Positions 1-11,604 of a stretch of 64,000 nucleotides of DNA are shown in pieces. Made by a program: the position numbers and the translations under genes. A model generated the notes under the pieces. It was given only the letters and a program-made list of their open reading frames with translations. It ran no database searches and was not told the DNA's origin. The DNA lies in NCBI RefSeq assembly GCF_037176765.1, contig NC_090024.1:192692278-192756277 (forward strand). The letters are read 5' to 3'. The stretch comes from Anolis sagrei. Its lineage: Eukaryota; Chordata; Lepidosauria; Squamata; Anolidae. Each line of letters begins with the position of its first letter. Position 1 is the first letter of the stretch.

Positions 1-259
1 AAGGACTTGCAATACATGCCACCAGGCATCCGCCCCCCCCCCCCAAATTCTCATGGTGGTCCGCGAGAAGGCCTTACTGGTACATTATTTAAACTGTTAT
101 GTTTATTCATATCATGATCTGATCACCATGCTCAATATATCCCATATGCATGGGGGTATTGGGGTAACGATACAAAAGGTTTGCTAGGGTAGACCCTCTT
201 TCACTCAGACTCAGCACCCCCCCCCCCCCCCCCAACAAAATCCTGGCTACGGGCCTGCA
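1..259 (-). mobile_element. hAT DNA transposon end (fragment)
   Basis: Read on the minus strand, the right boundary starts with CAGGCCCGTAGCCAGGATTT and runs into a long G tract, the layout of a hAT terminal inverted repeat common in squamate genomes. Two poly-C runs (about 33-46 and 218-233) fall inside it. The other end lies outside the window, so element length is unknown. The family call is from memory of the terminal sequence. Confidence 0.45.
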
Positions 260-359
260 TGCCACCCAAATCTATCTTTTAAAAATAAGAAAGTATTGTA
301 CATCATTTTAAACATAATGGAGTATATTTGTTATTGGGTCAGCAGAATTTTGAGATATC

Positions 360-460
360 ATGTGGCTGCCGGTTCCAGCAGCTCTAGCCAGGATAGTCAT
401 GCAGCGGAATGCTGGGAGTTGTAGTCCAGCAACATTTAGAGGGTTGCACAATTCCTACCC
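360..460. repeat. Degenerate MITE remnant
   Basis: Holds the phrase GGGAGTTGTAGTCCAGCAAC, which recurs in decayed form elsewhere in the window (for example 15740-15862 and 48302-48418). This looks like an old non-autonomous DNA transposon relic. No clear ends or target duplication are visible. Confidence 0.3.
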
Positions 461-619
461 TTCAGTTCCAGCATAGATAAAAGCAAAGGAAATTTCACTT
501 CTGGAAATGTCTAGGCCAATGTTTTTGGATATGTTGGATTAAAACAAAAAGAAGCACCTCCACCCCAAGAGATTACATCTCCTCTATTATTTTAAATTAG
601 TTATCTGTATCATCTAGTC

Positions 620-1325
620 AAATAATATGGAGGCACTTGCCTTTGAAGACTGTTTGGAAGCTTCAACTGGTCCAGCGAGCGGCAGCCAGGTTGCTCACTG
701 GAGCGGCATTCAGGGAACACACAACCCCCTTGTTATGTCAGTTCCACTGGCTGCCAGTTTGCTACCGAACACAATTCAAAGTGCTGGTTTTAGTCTATAA
801 AGCCCTAAACGGTTCCGGCCCATGCTACCTGTCCAAATGTATCTTCCTCTACAAACCAGCTTGGAGACTAATATCATCTGAGGAGACCCTGCTCTCGGTC
901 CCACCTTCCTCACAAGCATGGTTGGTGAGGACGAGAGACAGGGCTTTCTAAGTGGTGGCCCTTCAGTTGTGGAGCTCCCTCCCTAGTGACATCAGATTAG
1001 CCCCCTCCCTATTAGCCTTCAGGAGAAGAGTCAAAACCTGGCTCTCGGAGCACGCTTTTGAAAAATAAGGCAGTGCAGTAATCTTAATGTGGAATCATAT
1101 GCAATTGATCATGGAATGGCTTTAGACCTTGAACTCTGGATGGTTTGTTTTAACCTTGAATGTATTTTAATCATGTTTATTATTTTGTAATTTTAATCCA
1201 AACCATTTTAGATTGAATTTTGTATGTCTGAGGCACTGTGCAGGTGCCATTTGTAAGCCGCCTTGAGTCTCCCCTGGGGTAAGAAAGGCGAGGTATAAAT
1301 AAGGTAAATAAAAAAACTAATAAAT
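620..1325 (+). mobile_element. L2-type LINE, 3' end (C-terminal ORF2 and 3' UTR)
   Basis: The + strand reads the C-terminal tail of an L2/CR1-clade ORF2 (KLQLVQRAAARLLTG, then FHWLPVCYRTQFK and VYKALNGSGP). The same tail ends the much longer L2 copy at 26.1-28.65 kb. A stop near 949 interrupts the frame, and matching residues (WSSLPSDIRLAPSL) continue beyond it in the same frame, so this is a dead 5'-truncated copy. The 3' UTR ends in a GCCGCCTTGAGTC box followed by an AAATAA-rich tail. Confidence 0.8.
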
Positions 1326-1329
1326 AAAC

Positions 1330-1780
1330 ATGAGGTGCAGATAATGAATAGCTGTCAGCAATTGTCCAAAGTGGACTGTAGCTGCTGGAACAGTTCCATG
1401 ATGAAATTATGATGCCAATTCAAGATGAGAATTAAGGAATTAATTCCACTTCAGCTTGTTTTAAATGTTCTCACAGGGTTAGGACTTGGAAAAATGCTTC
1501 CACGTCCTAACATTTCAAAATGCCTCTTCAATACTGGAGTAGGGAGTATCATATGTGACAGTAAAGGTGAATAGAAAACAAGGCAAAGTAACATCCTGAT
1601 TCAACTAATGCTGTATGACACGATGATGGCATCCTAGATGTCCAAACACTTTTATAGCAGTGCTCAGACGTAACAGGTTGTATAATGAGTTACCAGGGGT
1701 GGGCCTGTTAAAGAAGATCATGTTTCTCTTGATTCCATAAGTAGGAATCAACTTACTTTATTGGTATAATAAATCACACA
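1330..1780. other. Unassigned stretch, probable PLEKHA6 intron
   Basis: No open frame with recognisable homology and no clear repeat boundary were seen. By position it lies downstream of the first coding exon of PLEKHA6 on the minus strand, hence probably intronic. Confidence 0.3.
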
Positions 1781-1784
1781 TTAT

Positions 1785-1985
1785 AATTGGCCCTCCATAT
1801 CAATGGATCCTGCACCCATGAATTCAGACATCTATGGTTTGCTTTTTTAAAAAAATAAACTTTGATTTTGTCACTTCATATAAGGGACACCATTTTACTA
1901 CAGCACTGTATATAATGAGATTTGAACTTCAATTAATGTTGGTATCCATGGGAGGTGGGTCCTGGAACTAAACCCAAAAGGATAC
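1785..1985. mobile_element. Tc1/mariner-like MITE
   Basis: The left part reads GGCCCTCCATATCAATGGAT and the right part has GGTATCCATGGGAGGTGGGT followed by GGATACCAAG, an inverted arrangement typical of Tigger/mariner-type non-autonomous elements. Terminal repeats are diverged and the TA target site is not clear. Confidence 0.5.
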
Positions 1986-2095
1986 CAAGTCCCACCCACT
2001 CCCCGCCCCCACCTCTGTGCTTTTAAAAGACATGTTTGCATTTTGACAAGAATGTTACAAGTATTATGAGCAATGTAGCAAGTTACTGTTTAGCA

Positions 2096-2153
2096 CAGGC
2101 ATGGGCAAACTTCAGTCCAAAACACCTGGAGGGCCAAAGTTTGTCCATGCCTG
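2096..2153. mobile_element. hAT MITE, internally deleted copy with 8-bp target duplication
   Basis: Begins CAGGCATGGGCAAACTT and ends AAAGTTTGTCCATGCCTG, the inverted ends of the longer MITE at 38816-38939. Only about 58 bp remain. Flanks are GTTTAGCA and GTTTAGCC, a 7-of-8 match and the 8-bp duplication expected of hAT transposition. Confidence 0.75.
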
Positions 2154-2159
2154 GTTTAG

Positions 2160-2800
2160 CCATTGAAATCAATAAATTACTTTTAAACTACTGTAATGAC
2201 TACATAAATAAATTACTTTCAGAAATTACTTCTGATAATCTGCATTGGAGATGCTGAGGAAAATGATTCAACACAATACCCTACCAAGAGCTAGAGGCAG
2301 ATCTCTTGACACTACATGACATGGGTAGAGAATTATACTGGCATTACCAATCCATTGAACATTTGCCGTAAGCTTTGGCACCACCTTGTGGGAAATGGTT
2401 TTACATGCAGAGAGACCAAATCAAGAGCATGAAGGCACTGTCCTGGAATCCAGAACATGTTACACACACCTTTTTAGTTCCTAATTTTAATGAATATGAA
2501 TTTAGAAACTAGGATTTTACTATATTATGGCTATGGACCACCCAAGGATTATTCCTCTGCATACTAGATCTCTTGGTCATGCAACACACTTTGATAGCAA
2601 TATCATGCTGCTGAATTTAGTTAGTGGGCAAGTTTCCCCTCTTGGGTGAAAATCCAGCAGATACTGGCATTTCCCTGCCTTTCTAAGCTTGAATAGAGAA
2701 GGGATGTGACATTGAAAAAGAGAATTAACAGCATTGCAGATCCTCCTTCTTTACAGAGCACCGGAGGGCTTCTTTACTATTTTGTTCCAAGCTATTAAAA
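2160..2800. other. Unassigned stretch, probable PLEKHA6 intron
   Basis: AT-rich single-copy-looking DNA. Open frames here are short and show no family motifs. Confidence 0.3.
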
Positions 2801-3134
2801 CAGTAGAGTCTTGCTTATCCAACATAAATTGGCCGGCAGAATGTTGGATAAGCAAAAATGTTAGATAATAAGGAGGGATCAAGGAAAAGCCTATTAAATG
2901 TCAAATTACATTATGATTTTACAAATTAAGCACCAAAACATCATGTTTTACAACAAATGGACAGAAAAAGCCATTCAATGCACGCTAACATTGTGCACTA
3001 ATTACTGTATTTACGAATTTACCACCAAAACATCACAATGTATTGAAACAACTGTGGATCAGGGTGGGAGGCAGACTGCGTTGGATAATACAGAACGTTG
3101 GATGAGTGAAGGTTGGATAAACAAGACTCTACTG
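2801..3134. mobile_element. Tc1/mariner-like (Tigger-type) MITE
   Basis: Starts CAGTAGAGTCTTGCTTATCC and ends with the inverted GGTTGGATAAACAAGACTCTACTG, giving about 24-bp terminal inverted repeats around a non-coding 334-bp body. The only open frame across it (2898-3170) is not related to a transposase, so the element is non-autonomous. The right end is followed by TA; the left flank has lost a clean TA. Confidence 0.75.
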
Positions 3135-3169
3135 TATTTAACAGCACCTCTTGATTTTAATGTTTTTTA

Positions 3170-3362
3170 AAAAATATACAGTAGATTCCTTGCATCCTCA
3201 TGACATATCTGAAACAGTGGATAAAAAACCCTATGTTTTGACTATATTTGGGCTGGAAACATGTCAAAGAATCACGTTGGAGGTCCTGGAGAGGCACAAA
3301 CACTTCTTGGGGGGAGGGGGGGGGAGAGAGGTATTGGAATGTGATTAAGTGAAACCAAGGAT
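3170..3362. mobile_element. Tc1/mariner-like MITE fragment
   Basis: Starts ACAGTAGATTCCTTGCATCC and carries CTGAAACAGTGGATAAAAAA, the style of Tigger-type elements, adjoining the element at 2801-3134. It includes a G-rich run near 3310-3330. Its right edge runs into a short tandem duplication. Confidence 0.4.
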
Positions 3363-3456
3363 ATCCAATCCATGGATAAGGTGGTTATACTATATTGTTG
3401 AATAGCAACATCCAATCCATGGATAAGGTGGTTATACTATATTGTTGAATAGCAAC
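3363..3456. repeat. Two tandem 47-bp copies
   Basis: A 47-bp unit beginning ATCCAATCCATGGATAAGG occurs at 3363-3409 and again, without visible change, at 3410-3456. The unit holds part of a Tc1/mariner-like end. Confidence 0.85.
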
Positions 3457-3469
3457 ATCCCCTTTTTCC

Positions 3470-4610
3470 TCACATATTGTTTCTTATTTAGTTACTATTT
3501 TTCTATGACTTCAAGGCATCATATATGGCTTTATTTCTCTCTACATTATATTGACAACAACACTGTGAGGTAAGCCAGTGTGTGTGTGTGTGTGTGTGTG
3601 ACAGAAAGAGAGAGAAATTGTAGTTGAAGCAATGTAATCTAGTGAGCTGCCAATTCAATAATTAATCAGTAATCTAGTACTACTAATTTGAAAAGTTCCA
3701 GTCTTAATGACTATGCATAACAGAGTTTGAGACAAGTATTTCCATAGGAGCCAATTTCCAAAATTCCCCTGCTAGTTTGGTCGCAGCTTGAAATTCTAAG
3801 AGGTTTCATGCAATAAATGTTCTTACAAACTTATGCATGTGCACACAGAGTGTATGTCCATTGGGAAAAACAAGAAACCAGCTCTTATATTTGTGAATGT
3901 TGTAACTATAGTGAAAATCCACCATCAAGGATCAGGTTTTATTGTATGAACAGATGACATGATTTCCTGCCGGTGCAATTGCTCCCTTTGGGATTGTGTT
4001 TGATCTCTGGCCAGCCTTAGCTAGTAGATGTTCAAAGGCCATTTGTCCCCTTAAGTAGCTCCCTGGCAATGCTAATCCAGGTTCATTGATGTTGAGAGGA
4101 ATTGCATAGAAAGAAGTTCAGCCATTAGCATCTCATTCCACCATGGATGACAGGCTTAACCATTATCTTTTTCTATGAACTGTTTTACTTGAAAGAGAGC
4201 TGCTTACCCCACATACCCTGCCTTCCTGTGGGGGGCTTTCACATAAGATGATAAGGTTCATAAATATTTACACAAATAAGATAAAAATGACAAAGAAACA
4301 GAAATACTGAAAGCAAGGCATTTGAACAGCCTAGAAGACAATGAGAATTTTTACCTTGCATCAAGAAGATAGTAATATGAGTGCTAAATGAAAGCCCTCA
4401 AGAAGGATATTCCACAAATTGAGAATAACAAATATTAAGTGGCCATTTTTTTTCTGATATTCCCCTACTTTATATCAGATGGCAGAGGTTGGCCTTGGAA
4501 ACTTTTAAATCTGATGCAGTTACATACCCTGCGACATTTCAAAGGTAAAAAACTGGAACAAATCCAGTCAAAAAATATTAGAGTGTGGTCAAGGTAGCAA
4601 AAATGATTAT
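3470..4610. other. Unassigned stretch, probable PLEKHA6 intron
   Basis: Contains a (TG)n microsatellite near 3580-3600 and otherwise no recognisable gene or repeat. Confidence 0.3.
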
Positions 4611-4611
4611 A

Positions 4612-4943
4612 GACTGAGAATCTCTTATCCAAAGTGTCTGGGACCAGAAGTGTTTTGGATTTCAAATGGGGTATGTTTGGGGTGCCTGCATTTACATATA
4701 CATGCATAATCTTGGAGATGGGACCCAAGTCCAAACACAAAATTCATTTTCTGTTCATATGTATCATATACACTAAGCCTGAAGATAATTTTGTATGCTT
4801 TAATATGTTTATGCATGAAACAAAGTTTGCATACAAGGAAGCCTCAAAAAGCAAAGGTATAATTATCTCAGCTTTTCATAAGGACCATTTCAAATGTTGA
4901 AGTATTTCAGGTTTCCAAAGAAGGGATACCCAACCTTCAGTGA
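4612..4943 (+). mobile_element. Non-autonomous Tc1/mariner (Tigger-type) element
   Basis: Carries TGAGAATCTCTTATCCAAAG at the left, an internal GGGACCAGAAGTGTTTTGGA, and GGGATACCCAACCTTCAGT at the right. This arrangement is shared with an ancient non-autonomous element known across amniotes, although I cannot name the exact entry. No transposase frame is present. Confidence 0.6.
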
Positions 4944-4949
4944 GGAAAA

Positions 4950-5860
4950 CACACAAGATGGAAGAGGCTGCAGGAGTTTGTGTTTGTCTAAAGCTTTATG
5001 GCGAGGACAAGATTTCACCTCTTCCTCTCCCTCTTATGAGTTAGCTAACTGCAAACAATTTTTCCATTTTGAAGTCAGTTTGGAGCAATTGAAGGACAAA
5101 GTAGGAAAGGAGGAGGAGAGAAATGTGAACATTTATAATCATTCAAAAGAGTACCATGACAAGGGATTAAATACGACTGTCCTTGCTAAATCAGGACAGT
5201 TGTGAGATATGCACAGCTCTAAGCATTTGTTTAGTTATCATAACAGTTACCCTTTTAAAAAAAAGAAAAGAAAAACCCAACTTTTTTATTGTGTCACTCT
5301 AAAGAAATTCTTACTTTATATCTTTCTTTCCAGACAAGAAATCAACATATTATAAGCAACTGGCCAGAGATATAAAACACGTTCCTCTTCTGGGCACCAA
5401 CACTTAACTACTCAGCGCAGAGCAGCATACACCCAGCATTCTGTATTATGAGTAATTTGGGGAGGTGTGGGAAGAAACCAAGTTCCAACTGGACAGGATT
5501 ATAATTATATCAGATGCCAACACAAGTGATGATATTATTACCATGTTGTTTTAAAATATAGGAGAGCTTTCCCTTTCTTCCAGATATTTGTTGTTGAATG
5601 ATACTAGCAGCCACTATTGCTATTTTCCTGCCCCAAATTTTATTTTCAATAACAAGGAGTGGTGGAAAAGAAAATAATAACAGAATAAGAGAGAGATTAT
5701 TTCTCCAACACCTAATTAGAAAACACAACCCATTCTGGTTTATCTCATACAGCATCCTGGTTTCTCCAATGGCTGTCACCTGCTTCTCAAAAAGATGATT
5801 ATAATTTTATTATCATGTGCCTGATTCCATTGGGAGGTAACAACATGAGAGTCAACCTAG
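4950..5860. other. Unassigned stretch, probable PLEKHA6 intron
   Basis: No recognisable gene. Open frames of about 90-100 codons show no family features. Confidence 0.3.
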
Positions 5861-5861
5861 A

Positions 5862-6345
5862 ATCATAGAATCATAGAATCATAGAATCAAAGAGTTGGAA
5901 GAGACCTCATGGGCCATCCAGTCCAACCCCCTGCCAAGAAGCAGGAATATTGCATTCAAATCACCCCTGACAGATGGCCATCCAGCCTCTGTTTAAAAGC
6001 TTCCAAGGAAGGAGCCTCCACCACACTCCGGGGCAGAGAGTTCCACTGCTGAACGGCTCTCACAGTCAGGAAGTTCTTCCTAATGTTCAGATGGAATCTC
6101 CTTTCTTGTAGTTTGAAGCCATTGTTCCGTGTCCTAGTCTCCAAGGAAGCAGAAAACAAGCTAGCTCCCTCCTCCCTGTGGCTTCCTCTCACATATTTAT
6201 ACATGGCTATCATATCTCCTCTCAGCCTTCTCTTCTTCAGGCTAAACATGCCCAGTTCCCTAAGCCGCTCCTCATAGGGCTTGTTCTCCAGACCCTTGAT
6301 CATTTTAGTCGCCCTCCTCTGGACACTTTCCAGCTTGTCAACCTG
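5862..6345 (-). mobile_element. CR1 LINE, 3' end
   Basis: The left edge is the CR1 3' tail on the minus strand, seen on + as repeated AATCATAGAATCATAGAATC. An open minus-strand frame (5956-6303, 115 codons) reads the CR1 ORF2 C-terminus (FLTVRAVQQWNSLPRSVVEA, ending HLSGVI). It is a 5'-truncated copy whose terminal frame is still open, suggesting moderate age. Confidence 0.92.
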
Positions 6346-6349
6346 GCCA

Positions 6350-7870
6350 TTTTTCTGTTACATTGCTTTATTCCATTACACTGCTTTATTACAGCTCTGA
6401 GTAATATAATGAAAGTATTTTGCAGTAGGGAAAGGTGATGAGGTCTGAGAACTATAGTCTTAAAAAGTAATGCTTCCAAGTTCTGGATGCAAAGATTGAG
6501 CCAGGTAGCATCACTTTCAGAAGCTGCACTTTACAAGTTTGACAAACCAAGCAGCAACCAACAACTGTAATATTGTACATTTCTTTGGTGTGAGTGAATA
6601 TCAAATACATTTTCAACAACAATGCACCTCCAGTATCAACACAAGAAATTTGGGGAATAACTTTCTAAGAATTATGTTTGAAGTCAAGTGTTTTAGAAGG
6701 GATGCTTTTGAAACCACTCAAGTATACAATGTTACTTAGGAAGATAGAAAATGAAGGAGGAAAGCTGGCCTTACACTAAGAAGTTTTATTATTCTATTTC
6801 TTGTGTTTTAGAACTTTACTAGCTGGCTTTTAAAAGCATTTTCAGTCTACCTTGATTAACAATGGAATCCTTTATTGGGAGGGGGCATGTTCAATTAAGA
6901 ACTATATTAAAATAAGCAATATTGTATTATATGAAGTACAATAAGCTTGCCCAAAATACTGTATACCTAATCTAAAGGAATCAATACAACATTATATTGT
7001 ACTTGCCTAACTAGTCAAGACATACGTACTTGCAGCCTAGTTCTACACTCCTCCATTCAGAATCGAGTCTCACTTTTATCAATACAGCATAATCCTAAAA
7101 CATTACATACAAGATGGTAGTCTTAGTTTCCAGTTCCAATTTATTAAGTGTGCTTGAACACTTTTAGTGCCCCTTGGTAAATCATCTTTGCACTCTTATT
7201 ATGTTTTTAGCCATTGGGCACCACTTGGATAACACAGGATCATCATCTCAGTTTAAACCAAACATTAGCCACTTACTTGACAAAATATATAGCTCCAATG
7301 GATGTTGTATCCATCTCCCAACCTTTGGGCAGCTCTAAAAAGAGAGTAACAAAAGCAGACATCATGTACTCATCAGAACTGGATGAACTTTTGTTTCAGG
7401 TTGTTATGAGAGCAACCCTATTTGGCGCTGCTCCTATGGAACTCTGGGGAAATCATTAAAGGAGGCCATCTATACAGCTTACTAGCAAAACATTTCTTCA
7501 CACCAATGGCTAGAGCACAGGTTATGCAAGTTATCTATGACTGAACCTCTTTGTTTTTCATTTCTGAAAATTAAAAATAGTGTTTCCAGACTGTGAAATT
7601 TGAAATCAGGAATGACATAAAGGGTAATTGTGCTGGCTACCTTTAACATACACACCACACTAGACCCATTGAACCAATTGGTTATATCCATGTGTTGATT
7701 TACCTTTCAAGAACCAACTGAGTCCTTATTAGTAGAGATTAACAAACAAGATTCCAGTTTTATTCTTTTTAATACATCCTTCCTATTAGGGATGATTGGG
7801 AAGATATCCAGAACCTATATGGATATCCTCCAATTTGCAAACTCTGTGGCACTAATAGCAGATTTGCATC
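6350..7870. other. Unassigned stretch, probable PLEKHA6 intron
   Basis: AT-rich sequence without recognisable coding exons or clear repeat ends. Confidence 0.3.
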
Positions 7871-7872
7871 AG

Positions 7873-8120
7873 AGCCCCCGGTGGCGCAGTGGGTTAAAGC
7901 ACTGTGCCGGCAGGACTGAAGACCGACAGGTCGCAGGTTCGAATCCGGGGAGAGGCGGATGAGCTCCCTCTATCAGCTCCAGCTCCTCATGCGGGGACAT
8001 GAGAGAAGCCTCCCACACAGATTATAAAACATCAAAAATCATCCAGGCGTCCCCTGGGCAACGTCCTTGCAGACGGCCAATTCTCTCACAACAGGAGCAG
8101 TTGCTCCTGACACGACAAAA
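7873..8120 (+). mobile_element. Sauria-type tRNA SINE
   Basis: A tRNA-like head opens with CCCCGGTGGCGCAGTGGGTT (box A region) and carries GGTTCGAATCC (box B). The body is followed by CTCCTGACACGACAAAAATC at the 3' end. This is the squamate-specific SINE thought to be mobilised by BovB-type LINEs. The promoter boxes are well preserved. Confidence 0.92.
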
Positions 8121-8124
8121 ATCA

Positions 8125-8995
8125 GAGACTCATAAGAATTAAACTCATTCAAGTAATCAGTGTAACACACACACACACACATATCTGGTACCTTTGTTGT
8201 CAAGAATAAGAGGGAAAAAACACCTTTAGATAAATTTCAGAAAGTCTCTAGAAGGTTCAAAATGTTTCTGCTCATCTAACATGGTTTCAGGACTCACCAC
8301 CATCACCATTATATACAATGGTGCACTGAAATGGCACCCCTTATATAAAAGGGCAAGAATATGTGTATGCATGCCATGAATGGATGAACTGATGGATCCA
8401 GAACCTATGGATAAGGATAGGCAATTGTATTGCATATTGATATCACTCTAAAGTTTGAAATGATTTGTATACTTAAAGATGGGTGATACTAATGCTACTA
8501 TTAATAATGTTGACAAAGACAGTAGTGTGCCTTTTGTTATAATTTCATATGCTTTTCAACCGAGGAGTAGAATCTGGACTATTTTATTCCTCTGATACAC
8601 AAGACTTTAAATCTAGTTTGTCTAAATCTAGTGGTAAGACTCTAAATCTAGTTTGTCTTCAAAATGGAGTCTGTGATCATGAACATCAACCTTCTATTAA
8701 TGAAATCTTGAAAGGTTAAAAAGATAACTTTTTGTTTTCAATCCACTCCCACAAACTTCACCAGATACATTAAAAAAGAATGAGAGATTTTTCCCTCCAG
8801 AAAGGAGCTCTTGAAGAGGGAGGGAGTGGGATTCCTGATGTAGGAGATCATCCTGTCTGGCAGCTCTCTTGCTTCTCTGCTAGAAACCTCATTACCAACT
8901 GTGTGGAATGTTGCATCTCAAGAAATTTCACCTGAAACCAGTCTCAGCACTCTCCCCTCCCAACTCAAACCATGAGAATTTGACTTTAAGGGCTC
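8125..8995. other. Unassigned stretch, probable PLEKHA6 intron
   Basis: Contains a short (AC)n run near 8167-8183 and a small local duplication of CTAAATCTAGTTTGTCT near 8608-8658. No gene is recognised. Confidence 0.3.
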
Positions 8996-8996
8996 T

Positions 8997-9110
8997 TTCA
9001 CACTATACAATTAGAGCACTATCATTCCACATTAACTTCGATGGCGACCTCCTATGGAACCTTTAGTTCTGTAGTCTGGTGAAGCACTAGAACTCTATGG
9101 ATGAGAATTT
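8997..9110. repeat. Decayed MITE remnant
   Basis: CTCTTTCACACTATACAATT with GTCTGGTGAAGCACTAGAAC resembles a very common squamate MITE whose better copy lies at 37695-37780. No target duplication was found. Confidence 0.35.
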
Positions 9111-9119
9111 CAAGCACCT

Positions 9120-9972
9120 CTCCATGAACAATGAATTCCAGGGTCACATAAATTAGAATGGAAACAGCCATGGTGGAACCATATTGGAATGGGAATCTTT
9201 CAAAACCCTCATTAGCAGAATATTTTGCCCATACGGTATTTTGCTTATGTGGATACCAAGAGAGCAGAGGTAGTTAACCTGTTGCCCTCCAAATGTTTTT
9301 AATGGTTAGAGCTGACAGGAACTGGTAGAAAAATATAATCTGGATGATATCATATTGATAATCCCTGATAAATTGTGCATCTTAATCCAAGCCAACTCTC
9401 CATATATGATTGGACTGCAATCCCTATCAGCAATAGATAGCATAGACAATGGAATCATGAGAGTTGCAGTCAAACATAATCTGTAAAGCCAAATATTTTC
9501 CACTCCTGGACCTATTGAAACAGCCTTTCACACAGGAGCCAATGTAAATAACTTGTACACACTAACCCAGCCATACAATATGAATAGGCCAAGTCTTTAG
9601 CAAGCACTAATCCATGCTCATATTCATGGCACATGTTGACACATTGAATAGTTTGTGCTGATATTTCTCAGGATTTCTGATGTGGGGGACCAGCAGTTAT
9701 TTTGTCCCAGTATGCCAAGGATTTGCACTGAAATTGCACCCATTGGGTATAATTCTTTTCTTTCTTGGAAGCTTGCCCAATCCTGCTAGCCCATGGTCCA
9801 GAGACCACTATGTATTTATTATTATTATTATTTATTTATTTCCTCCGAGGAGGGACTCAGAATCGCATCTAAACAGGCAACAATTAAATGCCAAACATGA
9901 AATAAAACACATAATAAATGCATTCATATATATTAAAATAGTTAATAAATATATATTAAAACTATGTAGAGT
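9120..9972. other. Unassigned stretch with a TTA/TTTA-rich LINE-tail-like segment
   Basis: Around 9810-9960 an ATTATTATTATTTATTTATT tract is followed by TCCGAGGAGGGACTCAGAAT, resembling a worn L2-type 3' tail on the minus strand. The rest is featureless. Confidence 0.35.
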
Positions 9973-9984
9973 AGTACCATGCTA

Positions 9985-10241
9985 TGGAGCCCCTGGTGGC
10001 CCAGTGGGTTAAACCCCTGTGCCGGCAGGACTGAAGACCGACAGGTCACAGGTTCGAATCCGGGGAGAGGTGGATGAGCTCCCTCTATCAGCTCCAGCTC
10101 CTCATGCGGGGACATGAGAGAAGCCTCCCACAAGGATGATAAAATCATCAAATCATCCAGGCATCCCCTGGGCAACGTCCTTGCAGACGGCCAATTCTCT
10201 CACACGAGGAGTCACTCCTGATACGACAAAAAAAAAAAAAA
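9985..10241 (+). mobile_element. Sauria-type tRNA SINE with perfect 12-bp target duplication
   Basis: The tRNA-like head (CCCTGGTGGCCCAGTGGGTT, then GGTTCGAATCC) is followed by the family body and an A-rich 3' end. The target-site duplication AGTACCATGCTA is perfect, at 9973-9984 and 10242-10253, showing a fairly recent L1/RTE-style target-primed insertion. Confidence 0.95.
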
Positions 10242-10254
10242 AGTACCATGCTAG

Positions 10255-10755
10255 ACCATATCAGCTATACTTTTTTCCTTTCTGCTTTTCTTGGGCAAGA
10301 CTTTTATTTTGTCCACAGAAAATAACAATCTTGTATGCAAAAAGGGGAGGGAGGGGTGGAAGATATTTATTGTGCAAGGTTGTTTCGTGTGCTTGAAACA
10401 ACAATCCTGCAATTAAAAAATGCATGTCTACCAAAAAAAAGTGGGCTTTCATGCAAAAAGGCATGATTCACACACACATGCCAACCCACATGTATAATTT
10501 CACAGAATAATTTCACAAAACACTGAAATCTACCAGGTGAGAACTGCAAAAAAAAAAATGTTTTCTCCACAGCAGGGAGGAAACTGTGGAAATTATTCAC
10601 CCTCAATCAGATATTTACATCACTACATGAAAGCCTGAATGTGTTGTTCTTTTAAGTGGCTTGTAAAACTGATAGAAAGCATACATGTTTTACATTCATG
10701 TCAACAGATTCTAGACATCTCAAAGCCTTAATAGAAACAAGAAAAAAATTATTGG
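10255..10755. other. Unassigned stretch, probable PLEKHA6 intron
   Basis: No recognisable gene or repeat. Confidence 0.3.
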
Positions 10756-10756
10756 T

Positions 10757-10920
10757 AGAGCCAGTATAGTGTAGTGGTTTGAGCGTTGGACTACAACTCT
10801 GGAGACCAGGGTTTGAAAACCCTTTTGGTCATGAAACCACCATGGCTTACCCTGGACAAGTCACAAGTTCTCAGTCCAGGAAAACCCTTTAATAGGGATG
10901 CATTAAGGTTGTCATACATT
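10757..10920 (+). mobile_element. MIR-like tRNA SINE (squamate)
   Basis: The head GAGCCAGTATAGTGTAGTGG with TTTGAGCGTTGGACTACAAC matches a tRNA-derived SINE seen several times here (22465, 38081, 60310 on +; 29105 and 39237 on -). Box B is degenerate (GGGTTTGAAAA). It is an older copy. Confidence 0.7.
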
Positions 10921-10937
10921 GGAAAGGAAAGCAAAAC

Positions 10938-10938
10938 A

Positions 10939-10993
<55 letters not shown>

Positions 10994-11585
10994 CTTTTAT
11001 TTATACCCCACTGCCATCTCCCATAGGGACTCCGGGTGGCTTACAAACATACAATGGTGCCATACAACACATAAAATATAATAAAACAACATTAAAACTA
11101 ATAACACATTTAAAACCAAACATATAAAATTAACAAGAGCAATAAAATCAATAAATATGACAATAGTCATTAATTAAAAGATTCATACAATCAATTTAAC
11201 ATTCCCAGGCTAAAGATAGTGGTCTGGCTGCAATCTTAAGCATGATGAAAAGCTTGTAGAAAGAACTTTTTCTAAAAGGGCTGTAGTGTGGGGCTTGCCT
11301 ACGTTCCCTGGGAAGGGCATTCCATAGCTGGGGGCCACCACCAAGAAGGCCCTCTCTCCCGTCCCCACCAACTGCACTTGAGACAGAGGCAGGACCGAGA
11401 GGAGAGGCTCCCCAGCAGATCTTAGAGCCCACACCAGTTCATAGTGGGAGATGTGATCACAAAGATAGGTTGGACCCTAACCGTGTAGGGCCTTATAGGT
11501 GATAATCTGCACTTCTCACTTTATACTGTCTTAAGCAGGTGATAATCTGCTTATAGGTGATAATCTGCACTTCTCACTTTATACT
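10938..11585 (-). mobile_element. L2-type LINE, 3' end with (AAT)n tail
   Basis: An (AAT)n tract at 10938-10993 is the 3' tail. It is followed on + by TTTATTTATACCCCACTGCC, the 3' UTR signature of the window's L2 elements on the minus strand. Around 11196-11432 the minus strand reads a worn C-terminal ORF2 piece (GPQLWNALPRERRQAP). It is 5'-truncated and carries the 58-bp duplication at 11493-11600. Confidence 0.8.
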
Positions 11586-11600
11586 GTCTTAAGCAGAACT
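11493..11600. repeat. 58-bp tandem duplication inside L2 debris
   Basis: A unit starting TTATAGGTGATAATCTGCAC begins at 11493 and again at 11551, spacing 58 bp. The second copy is cut short near 11600. The copies look identical by eye, implying a late local duplication. Confidence 0.8.
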
Positions 11601-11604
11601 CAGT

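Noticed and set aside
7873-8120. Functional tRNA gene suggested by box A and box B
   Set aside because: The head cannot fold as a full tRNA with acceptor stem and is followed by a SINE body and tail; the same holds for the other SINE copies.
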